Source of the DNA: Nitrospira_C sp036376045
GTDB lineage: Bacteria > Nitrospirota > Nitrospiria > Nitrospirales > Nitrospiraceae
Direction: 5' to 3'
Length of the DNA stretch: 64,000 bases
NCBI GenBank assembly: GCA_036376045.1
Contig: DASVBB010000116.1
Location: 4,350-68,349, forward strand
Part shown: positions 25,225 to 33,145 of the stretch, piece after piece
Numbering within the stretch: the first letter of the stretch is position 1
Layout of the letters: each line of letters starts with the position of its first letter
Position numbers and translations under genes: made by a program
Notes under the pieces: model-generated
What the model was told of the DNA's origin: nothing
Databases searched by the model: none
The model's input: only the letters and a program-made list of their open reading frames with translations

Positions 25225-25572
25225 CGAACCAGAAGACTCGTCCACGATGTGGATCACGGGAGAACCTCTGACCGAACCCGAGGCTTTCCAGTCCTCGAAA
25301 GAGGTTCTCCCTGATACCCATCGGGACCTCGCGCAGGCAGCTCGAAATCATGCCGTCCCACTAGCGGCACCCTCCTAAGGGAAATTCAATGCTCGGCCCT
25401 CGAGACACCCTGCTCATAGTTCGGCGATAATACTGGAAAACTACCAGTGCGCCGGCTTCAGTCCTCCTCCCGATAGCGTTCCGGCTTTCGATCGCTCCCG
25501 TTGAACCAAGGGGTCATCCCGCCATCCTTCTGTAGGATAGCCGGATCTCCAGTGTGTGCGTAGCATGGCCGT
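25225..25572. other. intergenic region, no gene seen
   Basis: 348 bp between the glycosyltransferase and the next lipoprotein gene. Apart from the nested inverted repeat at 25258-25311, I see no coding frame with a ribosome binding site and no RNA gene. Confidence 0.5.
25258..25311 (+). terminator. nested inverted repeat after the glycosyltransferase gene
   Basis: Outer arms gggagaacctct (25258-25269) and agaggttctccc (25300-25311) are perfect 12-bp complements. The 30-base loop holds a second pair, cgagg/cctcg, at 25279-25283 and 25293-25297. It lies 34 bp after the stop and probably acts as a terminator, although no T-run follows. Confidence 0.55.
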
Positions 25573-26232
25573 ATGCGCTGTTCCCGGAATGCCAAGGCCG
25601 TGGTGTTTGCCGCTGCCCTCGTGACCGGTCTGTCGCTCCAGACGGGGTGCCGGCCTCCGACTCCAATTGCGGTTGATCCATCATCAGTCGAGTTGGAGCG
25701 TTCGCTTCCGGATATGGCCGTGCCCCAGCACGTGCGTCGCCTGGCGGTATGGTATCCCCGGACCGGCGAACAGGATGTCGCGTACGCCTACAGTCGACTC
25801 GAAGAAGCCACCTTTCAGCTCAAGCGGCAACGGTCCTGGATCAAAATCGTTGATCGGCACAACTTGGATCAGCTCGCGGAGGAGCAGCGCTTCCAGCTTT
25901 CAGGGAGAGTGGCCGACGACAGTGCGGTGCGAGTTGGGAAATGGCTCGGCGCCGACAGCATGGTCGTCTTCCGCATCGAAGGGCCTACGTGGAGGGAGCG
26001 GATGCTGGCGCGCATGTATGGGAAGATGCCGCCCTTCGTCGTCTCGAGCAAGATCATTTCCCTGGAAAGCGGCGAAGTGTTCTACCACGACGTGGTGAGT
26101 GCTACTCCGGTCCCGGCCTCCGGCGAATGGGGCGATTACGCGACCGATAACGAATTGCGCCCCGCCATGCATGCGGCACTGGACCAGGCCTTGTCCCGTG
26201 CGATTCTGCACCTTCACCGGTCATTTCGCTGA
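25573..26232 (+). CDS. CsgG-like lipoprotein
   Basis: 219 residues. The signal peptide ends in SLQTGC, with Cys26 as the lipidation site. The mature part follows the CsgG/DUF4136-type layout: VRRLAVWYP strand, DVAYAYSRLEEATFQLKRQRSWIKIVDRHNLDQL, then EEQRFQLSGRVADDSAVRVGKWLGADSMVV, which closely resembles the curli-family 'EQxLQLSGxVD...GxxLGAD' region. It is much shorter than the secretin-forming CsgG, and no curli genes are nearby, so a generic envelope lipoprotein is the safer reading. The start was chosen as the first ATG opening a canonical signal peptide. Confidence 0.75.
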   Translation: MRCSRNAKAVVFAAALVTGLSLQTGCRPPTPIAVDPSSVELERSLPDMAVPQHVRRLAVWYPRTGEQDVAYAYSRLEEATFQLKRQRSWIKIVDRHNLDQLAEEQRFQLSGRVADDSAVRVGKWLGADSMVVFRIEGPTWRERMLARMYGKMPPFVVSSKIISLESGEVFYHDVVSATPVPASGEWGDYATDNELRPAMHAALDQALSRAILHLHRSFR

Positions 26233-26328
26233 TCCTGCCGGCGAGTCTGCGGTTGCTCCTTGCGGCACCGCCTGAAGCGGACACCTCAACCCATATCCGG
26301 GAACCCCAGCCGCATGATGCGGCCTGTA

Positions 26329-27078
26329 CTACCGTCCGGAGGCACGTTCAGGCAGACGGCCGGCGCGCATGTTGGCCGGTATCGCGACGTCCATCTGTGC
26401 CGGAGGCGGGGAGTGTCGCTTGTTCATCATCGCGATGAAAGTAGGTTTGTCGATCGAAAGATTCAGCCGGTCATTGAACCGTTTCTCTTCGCCGATGGTC
26501 GAAGAGATCCGTCCATGATAATCATGGCCAGGGTAGATGATGGTGTCGTCCGGGCAGGCAAACAACTTCGTCCGGACAGAGTCGAACAGCTGCTCGGATG
26601 ATCCGCCCTGCAAGTCAGTTCTCCCGTTGCCGCGGATAAACAGCGCATCTCCCGTGAAGACAGCACCGGGGAGGAGGTAGCTGGTGCATCCCGCGGTATG
26701 ACCCGGTGTCGCCATCGCTCGCAGCACCGTCTTGCCGAAGTGCAGTTCCTGTCCGTCGGAGAGAAATGCGTCTGCTCCGGTCACCGTTCCTTCAGCGCCG
26801 CCGCCATAGATGATGCGCGCAGCGGTCCGGTCCTTGATCAACGATGCGCCGGTGATATGATCGGCGTGAATGTGCGTTTCCATCGCGTACATGAGGGTAA
26901 GGTTCAATTCTTTCAGAATGGTGATGTCCCGCTCGACATTGTCGAGAATCGCATCGATGATAATCGCGCTGCCGGAATCATGGTCGGCAATGATATAGGA
27001 CCGGCTTTCCGCGCGGTCATCGACATCCTGTGTGCGGTTTACGTCCAAGAGAACTGTGATCGTATACGTCACGGTCAT
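26329..27078 (-). CDS. ETHE1-like metallo-beta-lactamase-fold hydrolase (probable persulfide dioxygenase)
   Basis: 249 residues. Metal-ligand motifs: ETHIHADHITGA (His69, His71, Asp73, His74), PGHTAGCTSY (His127), FTGDALFIRGNGRTDLQGGS (Asp144) and YPGHDYHG (His185). The GD-x-LFIRG-x-GRTD-x-QGGS block is diagnostic of ETHE1/persulfide dioxygenases, which oxidise glutathione persulfide to sulfite with an Fe(II) centre. The usual second residue of the RGCGRTD loop is Asn here, and the enzyme carries a C-terminal extension of about 40 residues. The DUF2892 membrane protein lies 133 bp upstream on the same strand, a pairing common in sulfide-oxidising gene sets. GAGGG precedes the start. Confidence 0.88.
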   Translation of the reverse strand: MTVTYTITVLLDVNRTQDVDDRAESRSYIIADHDSGSAIIIDAILDNVERDITILKELNLTLMYAMETHIHADHITGASLIKDRTAARIIYGGGAEGTVTGADAFLSDGQELHFGKTVLRAMATPGHTAGCTSYLLPGAVFTGDALFIRGNGRTDLQGGSSEQLFDSVRTKLFACPDDTIIYPGHDYHGRISSTIGEEKRFNDRLNLSIDKPTFIAMMNKRHSPPPAQMDVAIPANMRAGRLPERASGR

Positions 27079-27211
27079 AGACGCTATCCCTCCCTCGCCA
27101 TCGGATCGTCTGAGGCAGACTCTGACGGGCGCTATTGTACGTTGAGTGGCGGGTGGGATCTATCCCTAGCTGAAAAGAATCGAGGGGTTTATCGAGTGGT
27201 CGTGACTCGCT

Positions 27212-27640
27212 TCAGCGGCGGAGTGCGGAGACATCGCCGCGCATGAGCTTGAGCGCCTGCCGTTCTGCGTCGATTTCCCGTTGCGTCCGCACGCCCAAAC
27301 GACGGAACAGCCCGACTGGCGGACACCACCCTCGCACAGCGTGCTGAAGCAGCAACGTGGCCACTGCGGTGGAGAGGAAATACCAGCGCCGGTTGATGAG
27401 ACGCCCGAGGATGAGGCTGATCAGGGATGCGGCTGCGGCATTCGCCTCGAGCGCACGTTCCATATCCCATTCGCGATCCAAGTCGTCGAGCCTCATGTCG
27501 ATCAATCGAGGGTCTGCTGCGAAAGAGCCGGCGTCGAATTCGGTCCGTCCGATGTTGCGCGCATCGAGATCCTGATCACGATGACGCTGGACTCGCTCGG
27601 TCTCCGGAAGAGCGATGCCGGAAGAAAACGATGTCGACAT
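27212..27640 (-). CDS. DUF2892 (YgaP-type) membrane protein with N-terminal extension
   Basis: 142 residues. The C-terminal 75 residues match the two-helix YgaP membrane domain (ISLILGRLINRRWYFLSTAVATLLLQHAVRGWCPPVGLFRRLGVRT, then EIDAERQALKLMRGD). The Gly-Trp-Cys-Pro-Pro turn between the helices is typical. In YgaP this domain is fused to rhodanese; here the N-terminal 65 residues are polar and not rhodanese. The persulfide-dioxygenase-like gene follows downstream on the same strand, which supports a sulfur-transfer or sulfide-detoxification context. Exact start uncertain. Confidence 0.75.
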   Translation of the reverse strand: MSTSFSSGIALPETERVQRHRDQDLDARNIGRTEFDAGSFAADPRLIDMRLDDLDREWDMERALEANAAAASLISLILGRLINRRWYFLSTAVATLLLQHAVRGWCPPVGLFRRLGVRTQREIDAERQALKLMRGDVSALRR

Positions 27641-27752
27641 GGTGGCCTTGGCTCGGGCTTGAATGGTTGAGATGGTTGAGTGGTGGAGATTGTCCTATTC
27701 TCCGGGTCTCTTCCGCACCTCGGTATTTCCCCAGGCATCCGCGCGGAACACG

Positions 27753-28274
27753 CTATTGCAGCCTCTGGGGTCCGGCGTGCTTCCTGTTTCCGGCGGAGCG
27801 GAACGTAAACCACATGTAGAACAAGCCCAAAAGCACATAATTGGGGATCAGGATGGCAGGCGCCATCCATTGCCAGCCGCTAAATTTCCAATCGACGATT
27901 GGCCAGAGGACGGGCGTTGGAAAGAATGCGGAGGAATGGGTCGGTACATCCACGAGCACGTGGAGCCCCCAGGCTGCCAGTTCCCAGACCGGCCGCCCGA
28001 GGAGACGCCAGACCAGCAGGAATACGAGCAGGAACACGACGAAGCTATGCGTGACATTGTAGAGCTGATGGACATAATGCGGGATCGTGGACTCCGGGGG
28101 TGTGCCGTGACTGAAATCCGGTCTGTCGGACATGCCGAGCGCCACCGCTCCATACAATATCCCGAACGACAGCAGGTCCGGCGCCAGGCCAATGACGAAA
28201 GCCAGCCAAAAGCTCGGTCGATTTCTTCGCCCGAACGCAATCGCTCCCCAGAGACCGTGTGACAAAATGTCCAA
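27753..28274 (-). CDS. YdjM/DUF457-like membrane-bound metal-dependent hydrolase
   Basis: 173 residues if it starts at the TTG at 28274, preceded by GGGAGAGGAAACACA, a much better ribosome binding site than that of the GTG/ATG at 28307-28310. There are four hydrophobic helices. Family features are DILSHGLWGA with a conserved His at the start, APDLLSFG, VTHSFVVF and HVLVDVPTHSSAFFPTPVLWP. The scattered His/Asp residues are thought to form a metal site in YdjM-like proteins. No function is known with certainty. It is followed downstream by the DUF2892 gene on the same strand. Confidence 0.75.
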   Translation of the reverse strand: MDILSHGLWGAIAFGRRNRPSFWLAFVIGLAPDLLSFGILYGAVALGMSDRPDFSHGTPPESTIPHYVHQLYNVTHSFVVFLLVFLLVWRLLGRPVWELAAWGLHVLVDVPTHSSAFFPTPVLWPIVDWKFSGWQWMAPAILIPNYVLLGLFYMWFTFRSAGNRKHAGPQRLQ

Positions 28275-28421
28275 TGTGTTTCCTCTCCCGCCTGCACGCT
28301 GCCGCATCACTACGATACCAGATCACGCTGTGGAACACTCTCAGCGCCATCTCGCGGAGCGAGATTGCCAAGGCTTTCGTCAAGGACCATACTCAGAATC
28401 AGGTATCGCACTGAGACGCTC

Positions 28422-29645
28422 ATGATCGCGATAGTGTTGACACTGTCTTTTCTGATCGGTCTGCCGCTCGTCGGCGTGCTTCTCGCCGGGCAGCCGGTTC
28501 ATCCCTATCTGGAATTTCCGCCGCAGACCCGTTTCGTCCAGCAGGCACCATTCTCATGGCCGATGTTTCTCGGTCTCTCTGTTTTGGTTGTCGTGACTCT
28601 GGGCCCCGTGGTTCTGCTCGTGGCCACGTCGCGCGTTCCCGAACGTGGGGCGACCAATACCACCAGAGCCTTTCCCTGGTGGGGATGGCTGGGTGCGACG
28701 CTGACCGTGTGTTCCTGGGTGCTGGCCTGGAATCGCTTTCCCTGGTTCGCGACCTTCCAGACCCATACCTTCACTCCGTTATGGGTGGGCTACCTCCTGA
28801 TGATCAATGGCTGGACGTTCCGCCGCACGGGATCCTGTATGATGCTGGACCGGCCACGCTTCTTTCTCGCCTTGTTCCCTGCCAGCGCAGCGTTTTGGTG
28901 GTGTTTTGAATACCTGAACCGCTTCGTGCAGAACTGGTATTACGTCGGGCCACAAACTCTGACACCCTTGGAATACGGGCTGCACGCAACGATCTCCTTT
29001 TCGACGGTGCTGCCCTCCGTGCTGAGCACCATGGAACTGCTCGCATCGATACCTGCCATGACAGCAGGTTTGGAACAGCTTCCTCCGGTGCGCTTGTCCA
29101 ATCGACATCGCGCAGGCTGGGGTGTGTTGATTGTCGCGACGGCGGGATTGGCTGGGATCGGCATCTTCCCAGGCCTGTTGTTCCCCCTCGTCTGGGTGGC
29201 GCCGTTGCTCTTGATCACGGCCATGCAAATGCTCGCGGGTCGGGAAACAATTTTCTCACGGACCGAACAGGGCGACTGGTCGTCACTGTGGCTCGCAGCG
29301 GTCGCAGCACTGGTCTGCGGTCTCTGTTGGGAAATGTGGAATTGGAAGAGCTTGGTTCACTGGGAATACGCCATTCCCTCCGTGCATCGCTTCAAATTGT
29401 TTGAGATGCCGCTGCTCGGATACGCCGGCTATCTCCCGTTCGGCCTCGACTGTCTGGCCGTGACGCAGCTTCTGTTTCCCCGGAGGTATCGGCAAATGAT
29501 GGGGGCTCTGACGAGCGCTGGAGCACGGTCTCGAAGAGAGGAAGTACCGCCCGGAGGTGTGGTGAACGCGGCAGGCTACTTCAAAGTGTGGGTCTTCTCG
29601 GCGAGTTCCAGCGCCACGCGGCGCATATCTTCCGACAACACTTGA
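28422..29645 (+). CDS. polytopic membrane protein of unknown function
   Basis: 407 residues from the ATG at 28422, with about ten transmembrane helices; 60-70% of the protein is hydrophobic. Notable conserved-looking blocks are WWGWLGA, FWWCFEYLNRFVQNWYYVG and CWEMWNWKSLVHWEY, rich in Trp and suggestive of a membrane-interface enzyme rather than a simple channel. I do not recognise the family. The last 23 codons overlap, tail to tail, the lipoprotein gene ending at 29576, and the protein end there (VFSASSSATRRISSDN) looks like read-through with no conserved character. Confidence 0.65.
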   Translation: MIAIVLTLSFLIGLPLVGVLLAGQPVHPYLEFPPQTRFVQQAPFSWPMFLGLSVLVVVTLGPVVLLVATSRVPERGATNTTRAFPWWGWLGATLTVCSWVLAWNRFPWFATFQTHTFTPLWVGYLLMINGWTFRRTGSCMMLDRPRFFLALFPASAAFWWCFEYLNRFVQNWYYVGPQTLTPLEYGLHATISFSTVLPSVLSTMELLASIPAMTAGLEQLPPVRLSNRHRAGWGVLIVATAGLAGIGIFPGLLFPLVWVAPLLLITAMQMLAGRETIFSRTEQGDWSSLWLAAVAALVCGLCWEMWNWKSLVHWEYAIPSVHRFKLFEMPLLGYAGYLPFGLDCLAVTQLLFPRRYRQMMGALTSAGARSRREEVPPGGVVNAAGYFKVWVFSASSSATRRISSDNT

Positions 29646-30166
29646 TGGGTCTGATCGTCGACGCGGACCGCATACTGGCTCCGTCCGACTTCCTTGCCGC
29701 CGGGGGACTCGAAGAGCTGGGCGACGATTTGCGTGACGGGGTAATTCTTAAAAAACAGACTCGAGCCGCCGCGGGAGACGGTGGCCGGCGCCCAGAGCAC
29801 ATAGAGATAATCCACGCCGAGGTGTTGCTGCAGGTCTTTCACGCGCGCCAGGTCCGTTTTCGCGTAATCGACGTCGATTTCAAAGTAGGCCGATTTGTAG
29901 GGGCCCTTGACCAGCTGCGGATAATTGGGAATGGACTGAGCGACTTGTTTCTGCGAGAGCACCTGAAACCGGCTGGCCTTGCCCAGTTCGTCCCCGAGGG
30001 CTTCGGCCAGGCTCAGCGAACTGGCATTGGTCATTCCAGAGATGACGGCCAGTTTCTGGCCTTTCGGCTGAAACGGCTCTTGTGTCAAATGGAAGGTAGC
30101 GCAGCCGCTGACGACAAGCCCGAGCCCGATCGCGGTCCAAAGTCGCATGCTGCATGCATTTCGCAC
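29576..30166 (-). CDS. lipoprotein, second of a tandem paralogous pair
   Basis: 196 residues from the GTG at 30166, with GGAGAG 10 bases upstream; this ribosome binding site overlaps the stop region of the preceding gene, so translation is coupled. The lipobox is VVSGC, with Cys22. The body shares a recognisable pattern with the upstream gene: a 'LAEALGDELGKASRFQVLSQKQVAQSIPNYP' segment against 'LAEYLTQELRERTQLKVIDQEEVSKAIPSYP', followed by a GVDYLYVLWAP strand. This is a duplicated, unassigned outer-membrane lipoprotein family of the same general class as GNA1162/CsgG N-domains. Confidence 0.78.
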   Translation of the reverse strand: MRNACSMRLWTAIGLGLVVSGCATFHLTQEPFQPKGQKLAVISGMTNASSLSLAEALGDELGKASRFQVLSQKQVAQSIPNYPQLVKGPYKSAYFEIDVDYAKTDLARVKDLQQHLGVDYLYVLWAPATVSRGGSSLFFKNYPVTQIVAQLFESPGGKEVGRSQYAVRVDDQTHQVLSEDMRRVALELAEKTHTLK

Positions 30167-30179
30167 TGGAGTGTCTCTC

Positions 30180-30815
30180 CTATTTGCCCTTGCCGGTATT
30201 GGTAATCTTGATGAACTCGTCCACGATGTCTTCCGCAGATTTCTTCAGGAGCTCGTCGACGTAGTACCCCTTGGACCGGAAGAGGGCGAGGACGCTGTCG
30301 CTGTTTCGTCGGTTGAAGGCGGTGTGCGATACGATCTGTCCGCTCGGATATTCAAGCATGTTTCCATAGACGTCGGCGGAATATGTATTGGAGCATCCGC
30401 CTCGGCTTGAGCAGTAGGACGTCTGCTTCAACCGCTTGCTCCACACCACGAACACATAGTTCGTTTTCAGTTTGGCCTGGATCTTTTGGAGCCGTGGTTG
30501 TTCGGCAGGATCCACCCATTCGACTTCCCCGTTCCGTTCTTCGACCGTCTTGACCGCGATCGGATAGCTGGGGATCGCTTTGCTGACTTCTTCCTGATCG
30601 ATCACTTTGAGCTGGGTCCGCTCTCTCAGTTCCTGCGTGAGATATTCGGCCAATTTCAGGTCTGATTCTTCAGATCCACCGGTAATGACGGTGACGGACG
30701 TGGGCTTCACGGCGTAGCCGGGATCTTTCAAAGCGAAGATCGTTCCTCCGCCTCCGCATCCACCGAGCAAGAGTGCGACTGCAATGAGCGCCTGCATATA
30801 TCGTTGGTTGAGCAT
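30180..30815 (-). CDS. lipoprotein, first of a tandem paralogous pair
   Basis: 211 residues with a clear lipobox, LLGGC (Cys20), followed by a Gly-rich linker. The domain has VTVITGGSEESDLKLAEYLTQEL at the start, NYVFVVWSKRLKQ as the central strand, and a C-terminal helix (AEDIVDEFIKITNTGKGK). A short Cys-containing loop (SYCSSRGGCSNTYS) could form a disulfide and is absent from the paralogue. The gene ends 13 bp before the paralogue start. Function unknown; the pair may form a hetero-oligomer in the outer membrane. Confidence 0.78.
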   Translation of the reverse strand: MLNQRYMQALIAVALLLGGCGGGGTIFALKDPGYAVKPTSVTVITGGSEESDLKLAEYLTQELRERTQLKVIDQEEVSKAIPSYPIAVKTVEERNGEVEWVDPAEQPRLQKIQAKLKTNYVFVVWSKRLKQTSYCSSRGGCSNTYSADVYGNMLEYPSGQIVSHTAFNRRNSDSVLALFRSKGYYVDELLKKSAEDIVDEFIKITNTGKGK

Positions 30816-31007
30816 GGTGACCTCCGGACGAGACTATCCAGAATCGCTCAATCAAGCTTAGCAAGCCGCGGGTAGTCGTCAACCGCCGCCCGACGCATTA
30901 CGCATGGGGTCCGAGCGGCAAATTGGCGTCGATGTTCGAGACTGAACCGCGCGTTATGGACGGGCGTAGGTGATGGTGTGTCCCAGGGAAGTCAAGCGGT
31001 GTCGTAC

Positions 31008-31283
31008 CTATTTCGATTCAGAGCGGTCCTGGCACTGCAGTTCATCACAGAGCTTCTTGACGGTCACTTTGAGTTCGTGTCCGAGCGTGCTGCCTAACCG
31101 CGAAATTTCCGGCTCGATCTTGCTGCTGAGTTGCTGGATTTTCTGTAAGAGTTCGGGGATAGGTTTCGGCAAATCATCGACGCGTACCGATCCCTTCCGT
31201 GATTGCTGGGACTGGTCGTCTTCCGACCAGGTTGGAGCCGCAATGGCCAAAATGATTGATGCGGCGATCAGCAGTTGCTTCAT
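31008..31283 (-). CDS. small exported protein
   Basis: 91 residues with a strong signal peptide (MKQLLIAASIILAIAAPTWS) and GGGAG just before the ATG at 31283. The mature part of about 70 residues is an amphipathic helix (PELLQKIQQLSSKIEPEISRLGSTLG) followed by a Cys pair (KLCDELQCQDR). It has no known family. It sits downstream of the GGTLP-repeat gene on the same strand with a 35-bp gap, so the two are probably one unit. Confidence 0.75.
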   Translation of the reverse strand: MKQLLIAASIILAIAAPTWSEDDQSQQSRKGSVRVDDLPKPIPELLQKIQQLSSKIEPEISRLGSTLGHELKVTVKKLCDELQCQDRSESK

Positions 31284-31318
31284 ACTTCGCTCCCTTCGTT
31301 GCCGGATAGGACCATGGG

Positions 31319-31702
31319 TTAGAGCGGCCCGCCGGCGAGCGTGCCTCCAGGCAGCGTTCCACCGGGCACCGTGCCCCCCGGAAGTGAGCCTCCGGGAAGC
31401 GTGCCGCCAGGCAGCGTTCCGCCCGGCAAGGTGCCTCCAGGGAGCGAGCCGCCAGGCAGGGTGCCACCCGGAAGTGTTCCTCCAGGGACGGTACCGCCTG
31501 GCAAAGTGCCTCCGGGAAGCGTTCCTCCTTTCGGGGTGTTATCGAGCCCCGACAGTGGTTTGAATTCATCGTACTGTCGTGGTTTGTTCGTGTCCGTGAG
31601 GGGTGAAGATGGCTCCGCGGCCATGCTCCAACTGCAGGGCACGACGAGAATGATGGCGAACGCGGCTCGCAGTATGTGCTCCATTCGCAGGTGTTTCAGC
31701 AT
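31319..31702 (-). CDS. exported protein with tandem GGTLP pentapeptide repeats
   Basis: 127 residues from the ATG at 31702 (an ATG at 31684 is an alternative). A signal peptide (ending SWSMAA) is followed by 30 residues of ordinary sequence and then about 14 tandem copies of the pentapeptide G-G-(T/S)-(L/V)-P, ending the protein. At DNA level this is a run of 15-bp repeats from about 31322 to 31528. The mature tail lacks charge and aromatic residues and would be an extended, polyproline-like or beta-turn rod, possibly wall- or matrix-attached. I know no homologue. The strand choice rests on the signal peptide and the agreement with neighbouring small genes; the opposite frame has no ribosome binding site. 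Confidence 0.65.
   Translation of the reverse strand: MLKHLRMEHILRAAFAIILVVPCSWSMAAEPSSPLTDTNKPRQYDEFKPLSGLDNTPKGGTLPGGTLPGGTVPGGTLPGGTLPGGSLPGGTLPGGTLPGGTLPGGSLPGGTVPGGTLPGGTLAGGPL
31322..31528 (-). repeat. tandem 15-bp repeats encoding GGTLP
   Basis: About 14 imperfect copies of a 15-base unit coding Gly-Gly-Thr/Ser-Leu/Val-Pro. Third positions vary between copies, which argues that the protein repeat is under selection and not only a recent slippage product. Confidence 0.85.
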
Positions 31703-32049
31703 ATGGGACAGCGACCCACTTCTGGCTATTAGCTTACCCCCGATTCGGTTCCGTTTCGACAGGGGGACCCCCGAGTGATGACTGCCATCATCTCACTGAG
31801 CCACCGATCTTTCAGTGATCACGATCCAGAGCCGAAGGTTCGGCACCTGCCGAGATGACGGCATCGTCTTCGTCGTCACGTGGATTAACACGGCATTCGT
31901 CTGCCGACCCTGCGATACGATTTCCCAAATTTCTCAAGTGTTTGGCGAGACAGTCAGCCGAGGTGTGGCGCGGGAACAGTCCGTGCGTTATGGCAATCGT
32001 ACAGAGGGACGTTGCAGTCGCCAAAGGTCACGAAGGAGAGGAGGGCACC
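31703..32049. other. intergenic region between divergent genes
   Basis: 347 bp separating the GGTLP-repeat gene from the SDR gene. It must hold both promoters. Reading frames run through it upstream of the SDR start but show no homology and no ribosome binding site. I identify no RNA gene or repeat. Confidence 0.45.
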
Positions 32050-32784
32050 ATGTCATCGCTCAAGGGAAAAGTTGCAGTGGTCACGGGCGCATCGCGTGGA
32101 ATCGGACGCGGGATTGCCGAGCGGCTGGCGAAGGACGGGGCGACAATCGTGGTGAATTACACCAAAAGTGCCGGTGTAGCAGAGAAGGTCGTTTCCGGTA
32201 TCAAGGGGCAGGGAGGGAACGCGATGGCCGTGCAGGCGGACGTGAGCAAGGTCGAGGACATCAAGCGTTTGTTCCAGGAGACGAAGAAGGTCTACGGGCG
32301 TCTGGATATTCTGGTGAACAATGCAGGCATCTTCTGGGCCAAGCCAATCCTCGAGACCACCGAAGAAGAGTACGATCAGATGTTTGCCGTCAACGCGAAG
32401 GGGCAGTTCTTTGCCTTGCAGGAAGCGGCCAAGCATATGGCGGAAGGCGGCCGCATCGTCAATATCTCGACGGGCGGAACGAAGCGGGCGTTCCCGGGAA
32501 TCAGCGCGTACGGCGGCAGCAAGTCGGCGCTCGAATTCTTTACCAAGGTGGCAGCGAAGGAACTGGGACCCAAGCACATTACGGTGAATACGGTCTCTCC
32601 CGGTTACACGGAGACGGACATGCTCAGTGACCCGCAATTCAGAACCACCGGTATTGAGGCATCCCCGCTCGGGCGGCTCGGGACTCCGGCGGACATCGCC
32701 AAAGTAGTCGCGTTCATCGTGAGTGACGATGGCGGGTGGATTACCGGCGATACGATCCAGGCGGGCGGTGGCGTTGCGATATGA
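32050..32784 (+). CDS. SDR-family oxidoreductase (3-oxoacyl-ACP reductase-like)
   Basis: 244 residues from the ATG at 32050, preceded by AAGGAGAGGAGGG. The frame extends upstream, but homology begins at this start. This is a classical short-chain dehydrogenase: TGASRGIG (12-19) for NAD(P), LVNNAG (88-93), catalytic Ser140, Tyr154 and Lys158 (SAYGGSKSA), and a C-terminal DGGWITGDTIQAGGGVAI, which is the FabG-like end. It reduces or oxidises a carbonyl/alcohol; the substrate is not deducible. The ABM monooxygenase gene follows 60 bp downstream and may be co-transcribed. Confidence 0.9.
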   Translation: MSSLKGKVAVVTGASRGIGRGIAERLAKDGATIVVNYTKSAGVAEKVVSGIKGQGGNAMAVQADVSKVEDIKRLFQETKKVYGRLDILVNNAGIFWAKPILETTEEEYDQMFAVNAKGQFFALQEAAKHMAEGGRIVNISTGGTKRAFPGISAYGGSKSALEFFTKVAAKELGPKHITVNTVSPGYTETDMLSDPQFRTTGIEASPLGRLGTPADIAKVVAFIVSDDGGWITGDTIQAGGGVAI

Positions 32785-32844
32785 GGACCCCGTCGCGAGA
32801 GCCTGGTGGCCCGGCCGTTCGGGTCGGGAAATGGAGGTGCATCG

Positions 32845-33141
32845 ATGGCCGTCACACTCATCAACGTGTTTTCAGTCCCCAAAGGCAGAGAGGATGATTT
32901 CGTCAAGTGGTGGCAGGACGTGAAGACGAGTATCACGTCGCAGCAAGGGTTCATCAGTGGAAAGTTCCACCGGAGCATCCGATCCGAGAGCCGGTACAAT
33001 TTCATCAATATCGCGCTGTGGGAAAACGAAGAAGTCTATTGGACGGCCTATGAGAAGAGCGTGACGCCGATGAAGGCCAAGTTGAAGCAGTTGGAGGTCG
33101 AGATGGTCCCGGCGCTCTACGATGTCGCAGTCGAATACTGA
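32845..33141 (+). CDS. ABM-domain (antibiotic biosynthesis monooxygenase-like) protein
   Basis: 98 residues from the ATG at 32845 with ATGGAGG upstream. A dimeric alpha+beta barrel fold is indicated by the opening strand VTLINVFSVPKGREDDFVKWW, the central QQGFISGKFHRSI and the later SRYNFINIALWENEEVYWTAYEKS. Such proteins are heme-free monooxygenases or heme-degrading enzymes; most bacterial members have no assigned substrate. It lies directly after the SDR gene and ends 4 bp before the convergent membrane methyltransferase-like gene. Confidence 0.85.
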   Translation: MAVTLINVFSVPKGREDDFVKWWQDVKTSITSQQGFISGKFHRSIRSESRYNFINIALWENEEVYWTAYEKSVTPMKAKLKQLEVEMVPALYDVAVEY

Positions 33142-33145
33142 ATCC

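Noticed and set aside
19282..27169. The 9-mer tatccctag at 19282-19290 and again at 27161-27169, both upstream of genes
   Set aside because: Two exact copies of a 9-mer are expected by chance in a window this size, and the spacing to the genes is not conserved.
31341..31778. Proline-rich frame (PPGSVPPGT repeats) on the plus strand opposite the GGTLP gene
   Set aside because: It is the complement of the 15-bp repeats and lacks both a signal peptide and a ribosome binding site, whereas the minus-strand frame has a signal peptide and sits with same-strand small exported genes.
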